Source: Synergistaceae bacterium
GTDB lineage: Bacteria; Synergistota; Synergistia; Synergistales; Aminobacteriaceae
Length of the DNA: 64,000 nt
Direction: 5' to 3'
NCBI GenBank assembly: GCA_017405525.1
Contig: JAFRAH010000013.1
Location: 1-64,000, forward strand
The notes under the pieces were generated by a model that saw only the letters and a program-made list of their open reading frames with translations, made no database searches and was not told the origin of the DNA. Shown here piece after piece: positions 54,481 to 63,390 of the stretch. Positions within the stretch are counted from its first letter, which is position 1, and the number at the start of each line of letters is the position of its first letter. Made by a program: the position numbers and the translations under genes.

Positions 54481-56064
54481 ATGGGCAGCAATGAAAAACC
54501 TGAAGCATTGATGCAGAAACGCTCAGTCTTCGAGAAATTCATACGCGCAATTGAAGTTATAGGCAACAAGTTTCCTCATCCTTTCTGGCTGTTTGTTGTC
54601 CTCTCGCTAATACTCTTCGGCCTCTCGTACTGGCTGCAGGGTACTGAGGTCAGCTACATGGTCAGCAAGTCCGGGAAGATCTCACAGCAGACCGTCTCAG
54701 TCGTAAACCTCGTATCGTATGATGCACTCCGCACGTTCTTTGCCGGGTTCGTGAAGACCTACGTGAACTTTGCACCGCTTGGCCTCATCCTGACCATGAT
54801 GCTGGGCATCGGCCTAGTTGAGCAGACAGGAATGATCTCGGCACTCATGCGCAAGACCATTCTCGGTGCTCCCCGAATGCTCGTTACGGCAGTGGTCGCC
54901 ATCGTGGGCATCAACGCAAACCTTGCCTCGGACGCTGGAATAATCTTCACCCCCGTGATTGCCGGGGCGGTCTTCAAGGCACTGGGACGCAACCCATGGA
55001 TAGGAGTTGCCGCAGGTTACGCCGCAGGTGCAGGAGGCTTCACGGCAAACCTCTTCATTGCCGGGACTGACGCGCTCCTCTCAGGCATCACTACCTCAGC
55101 GATCGAGGGAGTCCCCTACATTCCCGAAGGCACGCCGACACATCCGCTCATTAACTGGTACTTCATGATTGCCGGGACGTTCGTGCTTACGTTCCTGACG
55201 GTCTACGTTACTGAACGCTACATCGTGAAGATGCTCGGCGACAATGACACAGGCCATGACGAGGAAGAGCTCCGCAAGCACGCCGTAACTCCCGAAGAGA
55301 ACAGGGGCTTGTTCTGCGCGTTGATTGCACTGGTAGCTTACGTTGCGCTGATTGTCTGGATGACTTACCCGGCTGGCTCATTGTTCCGTAACCCGGCAGA
55401 CGGCAATATACTTCCTCGTTCGCCATTGCTGAGCAGTGTCATGCCGTTACTGTTCGGACTGTTCTTTGTGGTCGGCATAGCTTACGGCATCGGTGCAGGG
55501 GTAATCAAGAAGGGTGAGGACGTTCCTAAGCTCATGCAGAAGGGCTTAGTTGGGAGCACCGGCTTCATGGTAGTGGTTCTTCCGGCCTCAATGTTCGTTG
55601 AGCTCTTCAGGATGAGCCATTTCGACACGATACTTTCAGTTACTGGTGCTGAGTTCCTCAAGAGCATGAACCTCGGAGGCATTCCGTTACTTGTCCTGTT
55701 TATCGTTCTTGTTACGTTCCTCAACATGTTCATGATAAGCGGCTCGGCAAAATGGTTAATCCTTGCGCCGATATTCGTTCCGATGTTTGCAGGTGTAGGA
55801 TTTTCCCCGGCACTCACTCAGGTAGCCTACAGGATAGGGGACAGCACGACAAACATAATTTCGCCGCTGTCGTATTATCTGCCGGTCATGATTGGATTGC
55901 TTGAACAGTACAAACCCGATGACAATACTGAAGTCGGAATAGGTACAGTAATATCTATGGCGATGCCTTACTCACTGTTCTACCTTGCGGGGTTCACGGT
56001 GCTTCTTGTGGCGTGGTACTTGCTGGGTCTTCCTTTAGGGCCCGGAGTTTACGCGGGGTTATAG
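54481..56064 (+). CDS. AbgT-family transporter
   Basis: A 527-residue AbgT carrier. HPFWLFVVLSLILFGLSYW begins the first membrane segment; FVKTYVNFAPLGLILTMMLGIGLVEQTGMI, INANLASDAGIIFTPVIAGAVF and the late GSAKWLILAPIFVPMFAGVGFSP are diagnostic. The family moves p-aminobenzoyl-glutamate or, in some members, exports sulfonamides. It follows an M20 hydrolase at 53265, so import of an amide conjugate is the likely role here. The frame is open from 54421, but AGGAGGT fixes the ATG at 54481. Confidence 0.92.
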   Translation: MGSNEKPEALMQKRSVFEKFIRAIEVIGNKFPHPFWLFVVLSLILFGLSYWLQGTEVSYMVSKSGKISQQTVSVVNLVSYDALRTFFAGFVKTYVNFAPLGLILTMMLGIGLVEQTGMISALMRKTILGAPRMLVTAVVAIVGINANLASDAGIIFTPVIAGAVFKALGRNPWIGVAAGYAAGAGGFTANLFIAGTDALLSGITTSAIEGVPYIPEGTPTHPLINWYFMIAGTFVLTFLTVYVTERYIVKMLGDNDTGHDEEELRKHAVTPEENRGLFCALIALVAYVALIVWMTYPAGSLFRNPADGNILPRSPLLSSVMPLLFGLFFVVGIAYGIGAGVIKKGEDVPKLMQKGLVGSTGFMVVVLPASMFVELFRMSHFDTILSVTGAEFLKSMNLGGIPLLVLFIVLVTFLNMFMISGSAKWLILAPIFVPMFAGVGFSPALTQVAYRIGDSTTNIISPLSYYLPVMIGLLEQYKPDDNTEVGIGTVISMAMPYSLFYLAGFTVLLVAWYLLGLPLGPGVYAGL

Positions 56065-56077
56065 GCGTTAAAGTTCG

Positions 56078-56112
56078 TCCCTCCTCTTGAGCTTAAGGGG
56101 AGGGATTTTTTT
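56078..56112 (+). terminator. Terminator after the M20-AbgT operon
   Basis: TCCCTCCTCTT (56078-56088) pairs with AAGGGGAGGGA (56095-56105) through eleven pairs including one T-G, with a 6-base loop, followed by seven T residues. Confidence 0.88.
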
Positions 56113-56155
56113 CTGCCGGTGTATAATCTCAAAGCAAAAACGGAGATGATACTTC

Positions 56156-56611
56156 ATGCAGGATACTTTAATCGCTTACTTCTCCAAGTCAGGACGGACG
56201 AGGAAAATCGCAGAACAGATAGCCAACGAGATAAACGCCCCCCTTCACGAGATACTCACAGAAAAGACATACCCCCGCACCTACTTCATGACCATTCTCG
56301 AATCACGGAGGGAGTTCAAGCGCAACGAAAAGCCCAAACTCGCAAGTCCCAAGATTGAGGAGCTCGATTCATTCCGCAGAATAATACTCGGCTTCCCTAT
56401 ATGGTTCTGGACGTGCCCTATGGCTGTGGTCTCGTGGCTTGAAGAATACGACTTCACCGGCAAGGAGATATACCCTTTCTGTACGAGCGGGTCAAGTTCA
56501 TGCGACAAGGCAACGGCAAAAATTCGTGAGCTCTGTCCCGGCTCAACTGTCCATGACGGCATCAAGGCCAACACGATAGACGGCGCAAGAATCCGGGAAT
56601 GGCTGAAGTGA
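56156..56611 (+). CDS. Flavodoxin-like protein
   Basis: A 151-residue Flavodoxin_4 protein. The FMN loop is YFSKSGRTRKIAEQIA; GFPIWFWTCPMAVVSWLEEYDFTGK and FCTSGSSSCDKA are the flavin-contacting parts. It is about as long as the one at 34624 and shares YDFTGKEI with it, so they are paralogues. The stop overlaps the start of a DUF362 iron-sulfur protein (TGATG), so it is the likely redox partner of that protein. Confidence 0.85.
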   Translation: MQDTLIAYFSKSGRTRKIAEQIANEINAPLHEILTEKTYPRTYFMTILESRREFKRNEKPKLASPKIEELDSFRRIILGFPIWFWTCPMAVVSWLEEYDFTGKEIYPFCTSGSSSCDKATAKIRELCPGSTVHDGIKANTIDGARIREWLK

Positions 56612-57738
56612 TGGGTAGAATATTCTTCATCAGGCAGGAGAGTTACGACCAGGCCGCAATCAATGAGGCAGTAAGGCGGGCATTTGACCATTTCGGCGGT
56701 GTCAGCAGCTTCATCGGCAAGGGGGAGCGCGTCCTCCTGAAGGTCAACCTAGTATCCGGCCATGAAGTGAATCGCAGGGTAACGACAGACCCGGCTATAG
56801 TCCGTGCGGTTGCCGGGCTAGTGCTTGAGACAGGAGCTACACCGTTCATTGCTGACAGTCCGGGAATTGATGGCTTCAAGTCTGCGGCAGAGAAGGCTGG
56901 CTTCATGGACATAGCGCGTGAACTGGGTATAGAGTGCAAGGAGCTGACAGACCCCGTTGACTTGCCTGCACGTGAAGGGGCTGACTTCCGGCGCATTCAG
57001 GTGAGCAGGTATGTTCTTGAGGCCGATAAAGTAATCAGCCTTCCCAAGCTCAAGACACACGGGCAGATGTATTTGACGATGGGTGTGAAAAATCTCTTTG
57101 GCTGTATTCCCGGAAGGCTCAAAGCCGGGTGGCACTATAACGTTGGGCTTAACCGGGAAAAATTCGCGTCCTTGCTGCTTGATATATATCTGGGAGTCCG
57201 GCCATGCTTCACGATTCTTGACGGCGTTACCGGAATGCATGGGGACGGCCCTACTTCAGGCGACCCGTATGACTTCGGGATTATCGGCGCATGTGTTGAT
57301 GCCTTGACGATGGACTTTCACCTCTGCCGGATGCTGGGCGGGAGGCTTGAGGATTACCCGCTGTACATGGCCGCAAAAAGAAGGGGGCTCCCTCAGTGTG
57401 AGCTTGATGATTCTGACGTTGAAGGGGATATTACGGCCTCGCATGTATTCCCCGGCGTAAAGCTCCCCAAGACCCGGAGCATGAGGCTTCTCCCGCACCT
57501 ACCGTTCATTGACCGAATGATGACCTCAAGGCCGGTACACATTCCCGAACTCTGCATAGGCTGCGGACGTTGTGCGGCTGTCTGTGCGGCGGGGGCATTG
57601 AGGCACGAGAACAAGCACCTGTATTTTGACTACGGAAAGTGTATTCGCTGCTACTGCTGTCATGAGATGTGCCCGGTCAAGGCGATAAAGTTCAAGGAGA
57701 GCGGGCTTTTGAGGCTGGTGAATTTCTTTACGCGCTGA
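56611..57738 (+). CDS. DUF362 protein with C-terminal double 4Fe-4S ferredoxin
   Basis: A 375-residue protein. The DUF362 part (about 1-290) has VLLKVNLVSGHEVNRRVTTDP, SLPKLKTHGQMYLTMGVKNLFGCIPG and LDGVTGMHGDGPTSGDP; two cluster motifs follow: CIGCGRCAAVCAAGA and CIRCYCCHEMCPVKA, both complete. DUF362 proteins are common in anaerobes and have no settled function; a reductase or cluster-transfer role is guessed from the ferredoxin. I use the ATG at 56611 (TGATG overlap) rather than 56599. The 3' end overlaps the converging gene by eleven bases. Confidence 0.85.
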   Translation: MGRIFFIRQESYDQAAINEAVRRAFDHFGGVSSFIGKGERVLLKVNLVSGHEVNRRVTTDPAIVRAVAGLVLETGATPFIADSPGIDGFKSAAEKAGFMDIARELGIECKELTDPVDLPAREGADFRRIQVSRYVLEADKVISLPKLKTHGQMYLTMGVKNLFGCIPGRLKAGWHYNVGLNREKFASLLLDIYLGVRPCFTILDGVTGMHGDGPTSGDPYDFGIIGACVDALTMDFHLCRMLGGRLEDYPLYMAAKRRGLPQCELDDSDVEGDITASHVFPGVKLPKTRSMRLLPHLPFIDRMMTSRPVHIPELCIGCGRCAAVCAAGALRHENKHLYFDYGKCIRCYCCHEMCPVKAIKFKESGLLRLVNFFTR

Positions 57739-58699
57739 AAGATACCCTGTAATGTATTGGCGACTTCCTTCGTCTCTCAGGTATCCTGGAAATATAGCCG
57801 GGTATGTATTCTTCGTTCCTCCAGACATGAGCCGCATGTTCCTTGATGCCTGAGAAATACGTCGGGAAGAGCCGGGCATAACCTGCGGGCTTTCCGAGTG
57901 CTTTGGTCATTGCCTGAACGTATGAGCTCCTTCCTAAGATGACAGCCTCATTGAACGTGGCTATCTGAGGATTTACTGTTGAGGCGACGAACTCCGCAAG
58001 CCTTGAGGCCTCTGGAGGGTAAAATCCAGACATGAACTGCGGCAATTTGGGCACACCTACGTTTTCGCGCAAGGATAGTAACTCGCTGAATGGGACATCA
58101 TAATACGGCAGAGTTATTCCGTCGGCTGTTATGGCTCTGCATGTGTCCGACAGCCCGGAGTCATCATCAAGCATCTTGGTATATATTTCCGACATGTCAT
58201 ACAGCATTGACGCGGAGTTATTGCCTTTGTACATAAACTCAAGGTTTCGCTTTATCTGGTTCTCGTGATAAATGTGCAAGTTGGTAACCAGAACTGATAA
58301 CGTGTGATCTATTATCTTCTCATATTCCGGCAACAATTCTTCCTTGTCAGGCAGGCACTCTAATACAAAATTATAGACATATTCAAGATATAACAGCTTG
58401 TCAATTGCAATAGTATCATCACCATTATTGACGTAATCTGCGGATATAAACATTGGCTTGTAAATCGGAAACCATGACCAAAAATATTCATACACATAAG
58501 ACAATCCTAGCTTGCTGTTGAACTCAGGGTGTGCCTCGTCGCAAAAAGCCTCCCAGTTTTCAGGGTCGCAATAATCCTCTTTCACGTCCATGAATGTACA
58601 GTGCACCTTAACGAGGTCAAAATATGGCAAAAGTACCTTAAGTGTCTTCAAGAAGTCCTTGCTTTCGTCCCAAACCAGCGATATTTTAGAGATGCTCAT
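57728..58699 (-). CDS. Protein of unknown function, 323 residues
   Basis: I do not recognise this protein. It is soluble, without signal peptide or membrane segments, rich in Tyr, Phe and acidic residues, and mostly helical by eye in the centre (about 75-185). Features to note: YEYFWSWFPIYKPMFISADY (about 68-87), a short HIYHENQIKRNLEFMYKG segment and the C-terminal PRRRKSP-like basic tail. The first half of the gene is clearly AT-richer than its neighbours, which hints at transfer. It is alone on its strand between an overlapping convergent gene and the fbaB terminator; AGGAGG-like GGAGGG precedes the ATG. Confidence 0.6.
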   Translation of the reverse strand: MSISKISLVWDESKDFLKTLKVLLPYFDLVKVHCTFMDVKEDYCDPENWEAFCDEAHPEFNSKLGLSYVYEYFWSWFPIYKPMFISADYVNNGDDTIAIDKLLYLEYVYNFVLECLPDKEELLPEYEKIIDHTLSVLVTNLHIYHENQIKRNLEFMYKGNNSASMLYDMSEIYTKMLDDDSGLSDTCRAITADGITLPYYDVPFSELLSLRENVGVPKLPQFMSGFYPPEASRLAEFVASTVNPQIATFNEAVILGRSSYVQAMTKALGKPAGYARLFPTYFSGIKEHAAHVWRNEEYIPGYISRIPERRRKSPIHYRVSFSA

Positions 58700-58722
58700 T
58701 TTTTACCCTCCTGTTAGTATGC

Positions 58723-58749
58723 AAAAACCCCCCGCGTTTCCACGGGAGG
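58723..58749 (-). terminator. Terminator after fbaB
   Basis: On the minus strand CCTCCCG (58749-58743) pairs with CGGGGGG (58734-58728) around TGGAAACG, followed by TTTTT. Confidence 0.85.
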
Positions 58750-58767
58750 CTTTATTGTGTTCTGTTC

Positions 58768-59844
58768 TTATGCTACTGTGATTTCCTTGCAGAGGTAGAC
58801 ATCCTGCACTGCATTGATGATCTGGACTCCCTCACTCATGGGACGCTGGAATGCCTTTCGCCCAAGAATGAGACCCATTCCTCCGGCTCTCTTGTTGACG
58901 ACAGCAGTCCTCACTGCCTCGCTGAGGTCGCTAGCCCCTCCTGAAGCCCCGCCCGAATTGATGAGCCCTGCACGTCCCATGTAGCAGTTAGCCACCTGAT
59001 AGCGTGCTAGGTCTATGGGGTGCTCGGTCGTCAGCTTGTCGTACATTTCCTTTGAGGTCTTCCCGTAACCCTTGCCCATCGCAGGATAGCCGCCGTTGTT
59101 TTCGGGCAACTTCTGCTTGATGATGTCAGCCTCGATAGTTACGCCGAGATGATTTGCCTGACCCGTAAGGTCTGCGCTCGCGTGGTAGTCCGTAACCTTG
59201 TCGCCGTTCTTGACCTTGAAGGCTGAATTTCTCAGGTAGCACCACAGGATAGTAGCCATTCCCATTTGATGAGCCTCATGGAACGCACGGGAGATCTCCT
59301 GTATCTGACGCGTCGACTCAGGGCTGCCGAAGTATATCGTTGCACCGACTGCCACAGCCCCCAGCTCATAGGCCTGCCTCACTGACGCAAACAGCACCTG
59401 GTCGTACTGGTTGGGGTAGGTCAGAAGCTCGTTGTGGTTGAGCTTGAGGACGAACGGTATCTTGTGGGCGTATTTACGTGCGGTTGCTCCGAGTACTCCG
59501 AGTGTCGTTGCTACGGCGTTGCACCCGGCCTCTATTGCCAGCTTTATGATGTTCTCAGGGTCAAAGTATATTGGGTTGGGCCCGAATGATGCTCCGGCTG
59601 AATGCTCGATGCCCTGGTCAACCGGGAGTATCGAGATATAGCCAGTATCAGCAAGCCGGCCATGACTGAACAGTGTCTGCATTGCCCGCATTACGGGTAT
59701 TGGCCTGTCTGTCATGCTCACGACGCGGTCAACGAAATCCGGGCCGGGAAGTGAGAGCATGTCCTTGCTGATTGTCGTGCATTCGTGGGTCAAAAGTGAT
59801 TCTGCCTCTGAGCCTAAGAGTGCTTCAATTTTTCCGTACTGCAT
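58768..59844 (-). CDS. fbaB: Class I fructose-bisphosphate aldolase (DhnA/FbaB type)
   Basis: A 358-residue archaeal-type class I aldolase. [18 protein letters not shown] holds the phosphate-contacting start, [12 protein letters not shown] the conserved lysine strand and [12 protein letters not shown] the following strand; the phosphate loop is in [12 protein letters not shown]. It splits fructose 1,6-bisphosphate through a Schiff-base lysine in glycolysis or gluconeogenesis. The gene is monocistronic with its own terminator. Confidence 0.9.
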   Translation of the reverse strand: MQYGKIEALLGSEAESLLTHECTTISKDMLSLPGPDFVDRVVSMTDRPIPVMRAMQTLFSHGRLADTGYISILPVDQGIEHSAGASFGPNPIYFDPENIIKLAIEAGCNAVATTLGVLGATARKYAHKIPFVLKLNHNELLTYPNQYDQVLFASVRQAYELGAVAVGATIYFGSPESTRQIQEISRAFHEAHQMGMATILWCYLRNSAFKVKNGDKVTDYHASADLTGQANHLGVTIEADIIKQKLPENNGGYPAMGKGYGKTSKEMYDKLTTEHPIDLARYQVANCYMGRAGLINSGGASGGASDLSEAVRTAVVNKRAGGMGLILGRKAFQRPMSEGVQIINAVQDVYLCKEITVA

Positions 59845-59871
59845 TGAGGTTTTGCCTCCTTAAGATTGGCG

Positions 59872-60375
59872 TTACCTGCACATTATACAACCTTCAAGGA
59901 TTGCAAGAACTCCGCAGGCTATGAGCACTCCCGAAAGTATCATCATGACCGACACCGACGCAACCAGCGGCGAGGCCATGACCAGCACCGCAAGGAAGAT
60001 TGACGCGAGCCCTCCGAGCAGCATCATCCACCAGCCCGGAACTTTCGCGCCGCCAAGCCAGAATGATATGCACGTCCTCGTTATTCCCGAAGAGAACAGC
60101 CACAACGCCATCACTATCGGAATGACGAATGCAGTTATTCCCGGCTGTGCAACCATGATTATCCCGGTGATGATGTCGAGAATGCCCATGACGATAAAGC
60201 GTTTCAGCCCCAAGAAGTACCACCCCGAAAAGTGGTTTATCCCCGACACCGTAAGGCCAATCCCTATAATCACACCTGCTGACATTATCGCCTCAAGAGG
60301 GTATCTCATCGACAGAACGCCAAGAACTATGAGTATTGCCCCGCTAAGGCACAAGTGAAGTCGCAAGCTCCTCAT
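59872..60375 (-). CDS. HdeD-like DUF308 membrane protein
   Basis: A 167-residue protein with six hydrophobic segments in pairs, typical of DUF308/HdeD: LCLSGAILIVLGVLSMRYP, GISGI-like repeats and FSSGITRTCISFWLGG. HdeD is linked to acid stress in E. coli; its molecular role is not known. The start overlaps the stop of the HAD gene by four bases, so it is the last gene in an operon that begins with the RecO-like gene. Confidence 0.8.
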   Translation of the reverse strand: MRSLRLHLCLSGAILIVLGVLSMRYPLEAIMSAGVIIGIGLTVSGINHFSGWYFLGLKRFIVMGILDIITGIIMVAQPGITAFVIPIVMALWLFSSGITRTCISFWLGGAKVPGWWMMLLGGLASIFLAVLVMASPLVASVSVMMILSGVLIACGVLAILEGCIMCR

Positions 60376-60986
60376 GATTTGTTCGCCTCCTCAAGTAACG
60401 CGTTCAAGTCCCGTTGAGTCTGCTGAAGTGTCCCGAACTGTATCGCGTTGAACCCAAAATCACGGGCAGCTATAACGTTGCGCTCCAGGTCGTCAATGAA
60501 TACACATTCCGGCGGGTTGAGGCTGTATTTCTCCGCGAGTGCCGCATAAATTCGAGGGTCGGGCTTGATGAGTTTCACATCACAGGAGAATATCCCCCCG
60601 TCAAGCAACGGAAGGAAGTCAAGCACCTCCGGGTTCTGCTCCATGACGTAGTGAGAGTAGTTCGACAAGTAGAGCAGCCTGTAGCCGCGTGCTTTCAGAT
60701 CTTCTAGCCAGCCGGGAGTAGCGGGTCTCTTCCTGAGAGTTTGGCCGACGTTCGCGAAGACCTTGTGGAGTTCGTGTTCATGGCCGGGGTCATAGTCGAT
60801 TATCGAGGCAAATACCTTCTCCGGGGGGTCTCCTGCATCGAGCCTGTCCCAGCGACCGCTGCCCCAGACTGCAATATCAAGCTCAGCGATAAGCTCCTCA
60901 CGTCCGGGAAACATCCTGTGAATGAAACCGTCCCAGTCAAAGTCAATCAGGACATTACCGACATCGAATATTACGGTGTCAATCAT
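60372..60986 (-). CDS. HAD-superfamily phosphatase, YihX-like
   Basis: A 204-residue HAD hydrolase. The four motifs are present: DVGNVLIDFDWDG (nucleophile region; the first Asp sits in VIFDVGN), LSNYSH, KLIKPDPRIYAAL and FIDDLERNVIAARDFG. The cap is of the helical C1 type, as in YihX, an alpha-glucose-1-phosphatase; specificity is broad in the family. It overlaps both neighbours by four bases, so it is tightly coupled to the nicotinamidase-like gene. It could serve nucleotide or cofactor dephosphorylation in that context, which is inference. Confidence 0.85.
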   Translation of the reverse strand: MIDTVIFDVGNVLIDFDWDGFIHRMFPGREELIAELDIAVWGSGRWDRLDAGDPPEKVFASIIDYDPGHEHELHKVFANVGQTLRKRPATPGWLEDLKARGYRLLYLSNYSHYVMEQNPEVLDFLPLLDGGIFSCDVKLIKPDPRIYAALAEKYSLNPPECVFIDDLERNVIAARDFGFNAIQFGTLQQTQRDLNALLEEANKS

Positions 60987-61540
60987 ATAATCTTTACTCC
61001 CATGCCTGAAAGCTCAGCTATATTCTTGCGGTGATTATCTTCGTCAACCCAGCCAAGCATATCTTCAGGAACTCCAACTTCACGGCCTGACTTCAAGAAT
61101 GCAAGGACGCTCTCACGGACGCAGAACTCGCTTGCAATTCCGCAGACAATGAGACCGCCGCCTATCTCATCACATAGCTTCTTGCCTGCCTTGTTCCTTG
61201 CCTCGAATGCCGAATACTCTTCCACTCTGTCATTTTCGCCCTTATAGTAGACCGTCTCATCATTGGGACGCTGTGAGGGGTTCTTCACGTCGTGGGTGAA
61301 TGCCTCGTGAATCTCTGCACCGTGAGTCCCTGCCTGGCAGTGTACCGGCCATGTCCCGCCGTTGGGTATGTAGCTGCAGTGCTTGGGACTGTGGTTGTCG
61401 GCTGAGTAGTAGATTTTCGCGTCAGGGTTGGCGTTGATGAACTTGATGATCTCCTTCACGGCCTCCTCTGAATGACCGCAAGCTAATGTTCCGTCGATAA
61501 AGTCATACTGGCAGTCGACAACAAGAATTTCTTTCGCCAT
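60983..61540 (-). CDS. Nicotinamidase-like cysteine hydrolase
   Basis: A 185-residue isochorismatase-fold hydrolase. The catalytic triad is visible: Asp in VVDCQYDFIDG, Lys in VYYKGEN and Cys in GIASEFCVRESV. The metal-site residues in SADNHSPKHCSY (D-x-H..H) favour nicotinamidase (PncA) over isochorismatase. It would turn nicotinamide into nicotinate. CobT, 21 bases upstream on the same strand, uses nicotinate mononucleotide, so the two share a metabolite. PncA is likely; another amidase is possible. Confidence 0.75.
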   Translation of the reverse strand: MAKEILVVDCQYDFIDGTLACGHSEEAVKEIIKFINANPDAKIYYSADNHSPKHCSYIPNGGTWPVHCQAGTHGAEIHEAFTHDVKNPSQRPNDETVYYKGENDRVEEYSAFEARNKAGKKLCDEIGGGLIVCGIASEFCVRESVLAFLKSGREVGVPEDMLGWVDEDNHRKNIAELSGMGVKII

Positions 61541-61561
61541 TAGTGAACAGCTCCTTAGTGT

Positions 61562-62590
61562 TTATAGTTCGTGGATTTTTCCCATCGTGTTAATTATAGC
61601 GAGTGCGTCATCAATTATCTGCATCATCAGCGCGCAACCAGTACCCTCACCAAGTCGCATGGACATCTTCAGGGGAGCTTTGAGCCTCATGAACTCAGCG
61701 GCCTTAACGTAGGCAGGCTCAGCGGACTCGTGGGAGGCTACCATGTATTCACGCGTCAAGGGCTCAAGGAGATACGCCATCAATGCCCCGGCAATGGAGA
61801 TTACCCCGTCAATTATGACCGGCACATGATATATTGCCCCGCCCAAGAACACCCCGGCCATCGCGGCAATGTCGAGGCCGCCGACACAGGATATTATGTT
61901 CACGGGGTCAGTGAGGTCAGCGGCGTGGAAGTCGAGAGCCTGAAGGATTACGTTCTTCTTCCGCATGAACGAGTCATCATCCAGTCCTGCACCTCGTCCC
62001 ACCAGCTCACTATCACGAGACCCAAGTCCGGCCATGATGCACGCACAAGACGGTGAAGTGTTCGCCATTCCTGCCTCACCCGTGCCGATCAGCCCGAAGC
62101 CCTCAGACTTCAGCTCCCTCACTGTGTCAATCCCGAACGCTATAACGTCCTCGGACATTGAGCGCGACATTGCCCGGCCATGAAGGAAGTTAGCCGTACC
62201 GTCAGGAAGGAACTTGCGGGTTATGATGTTCCTGTGCGGTGGAAGTCCCTTAACGCCCAAGTCATAGAGCCTGAGTTCAGCCCCTGCCTGACGTGCGAGG
62301 ACGTTAATCCCCCCGTTCTGCCTGAGTGCATAGGTCTCCATGAGCTTGCGGGTGAAGTCTTGAGGTGATGAGCAGACACCTTCAGAGTATATCCCGTGAT
62401 CCGATCCGAAGAGGCAGATGACCTTCCGGTGTATCTCGTTGAGGGGGTTGCCGGTTATTCCTGCGAGCTGTACTGTGAGGCGTTCGAGTTCTCCGAGTGA
62501 TCCGGCGGGCTTGATGAGGCTGTCCTGTATGTACTGGGCTTCCGTCATGGCCTGAGCGTCAAGGGGAGTGATGAGGCTGATTCGTTTCAT
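61562..62590 (-). CDS. cobT: Nicotinate-nucleotide--dimethylbenzimidazole phosphoribosyltransferase
   Basis: A 342-residue CobT. Recognisable are the N-terminal DSLIKPAGSLGELERLTVQLAGITG, FGSDHGIYSEGVCSSPQDFT, GTGEAGMANTSPSC and the C-terminal MRLGEGTGCALMMQ, which contains the catalytic glutamate. It makes alpha-ribazole phosphate for the lower ligand of cobalamin. No other cobalamin gene is in the window and I see no cobalamin riboswitch upstream. It lies between the RecO-like gene (three bases) and the nicotinamidase-like gene. Confidence 0.9.
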   Translation of the reverse strand: MKRISLITPLDAQAMTEAQYIQDSLIKPAGSLGELERLTVQLAGITGNPLNEIHRKVICLFGSDHGIYSEGVCSSPQDFTRKLMETYALRQNGGINVLARQAGAELRLYDLGVKGLPPHRNIITRKFLPDGTANFLHGRAMSRSMSEDVIAFGIDTVRELKSEGFGLIGTGEAGMANTSPSCACIMAGLGSRDSELVGRGAGLDDDSFMRKKNVILQALDFHAADLTDPVNIISCVGGLDIAAMAGVFLGGAIYHVPVIIDGVISIAGALMAYLLEPLTREYMVASHESAEPAYVKAAEFMRLKAPLKMSMRLGEGTGCALMMQIIDDALAIINTMGKIHEL

Positions 62591-62593
62591 GGG

Positions 62594-63223
62594 TTATGTC
62601 TCGTTGAGGAACTTGACCGCTAACTTTGCGGCAATGATGAATGCGTTTTCCCGGATGGTTGAGCTTGTCGGCTGTGTGAAGAGGTCGATTACTCCCTTTG
62701 TGTCGAGGATTGAGACCTGAGAGAGCAATAATATCTCGTCATGGTTGAAGTTCTTTGAGGCGTGGAAGTCCACGAGTTCGGGAGCAAGCCCCCAGAGTTC
62801 GAGCCACTTCCAGAGAAACCGCCACGCAGGGACATAATACGGCACTGAAGGGGTAGCCAGGAGCTTCATGTTCCAGTAGAGATTGCTGAGGAGGTCATCA
62901 TCGGGCTGTTCCTGTGGCAGGTACTTGGTGAGGAGCTCTGTCCACTTGAGGGCGGTCTTGATGGTCTCGCGGCTTCGTCTGATGCTGAGCATGTCATCAC
63001 GAACGTCAATATCAGCGACAAAGTAATTCCTGCTCTTTGACTTGCGTTGAAGGTCATAGTTTGCCCACAAGAAAGGCTCTGAGTCCCCCATGAAGTTCTT
63101 TGACGTGAGGCTGACTATTCCCTCACCCTTGAGGAAGAGCTTTACCCACAGGTTCTTTTCGCCTGAAAGTTCACGTGAGAGGGTTACTCCTTTTACTGTG
63201 ATGAAGTCCTCCCCGTTGAACAT
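62594..63223 (-). CDS. RecO-like DNA repair protein
   Basis: A 209-residue protein. The first 80 residues resemble the RecO OB-fold (VKGVTLSRELSGEKNLWVKLFLKGEGIVSLTSKN), and the helical part (WNMKLLATPSVPYYVPAWRFLWKWLELWGLAPEL) the RecO C-terminal helices. It is shorter than usual RecO (about 240) and no zinc cysteines are seen. RecO anneals strands and loads RecA with RecR. The gene starts the operon, and AGGAGGG lies upstream. The call is tentative, and a divergent member is likely. Confidence 0.55.
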   Translation of the reverse strand: MFNGEDFITVKGVTLSRELSGEKNLWVKLFLKGEGIVSLTSKNFMGDSEPFLWANYDLQRKSKSRNYFVADIDVRDDMLSIRRSRETIKTALKWTELLTKYLPQEQPDDDLLSNLYWNMKLLATPSVPYYVPAWRFLWKWLELWGLAPELVDFHASKNFNHDEILLLSQVSILDTKGVIDLFTQPTSSTIRENAFIIAAKLAVKFLNET

Positions 63224-63326
63224 GAACAGCCCTCCTTGTGATGTGATGGGGGAATTATAGCATCAGTGAAAAAGATTTCAGCCTGTGAGAAATATTTACG
63301 CTTAAAAAAATTTGGGACGGTTAAGA

Positions 63327-63332
63327 TATAAT
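63327..63332 (+). promoter_or_regulatory. -10 box upstream of rnfC
   Basis: A perfect TATAAT lies 58 bases before the rnfC ATG, in an AT-rich divergent spacer between the RecO-like gene and rnfC. No good -35 is visible at the expected distance. Confidence 0.4.
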
Positions 63333-63390
63333 ACAAGCATTCAAAATTTTTCAGCAACAATATAAACTTTGAGGGGAGTGTTTATTCACT

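Noticed and set aside
61541-63390. Cobalamin riboswitch for the cobT operon
   Set aside because: The spacers before cobT and before the RecO-like gene are too short or lack the B12-box type sequence.
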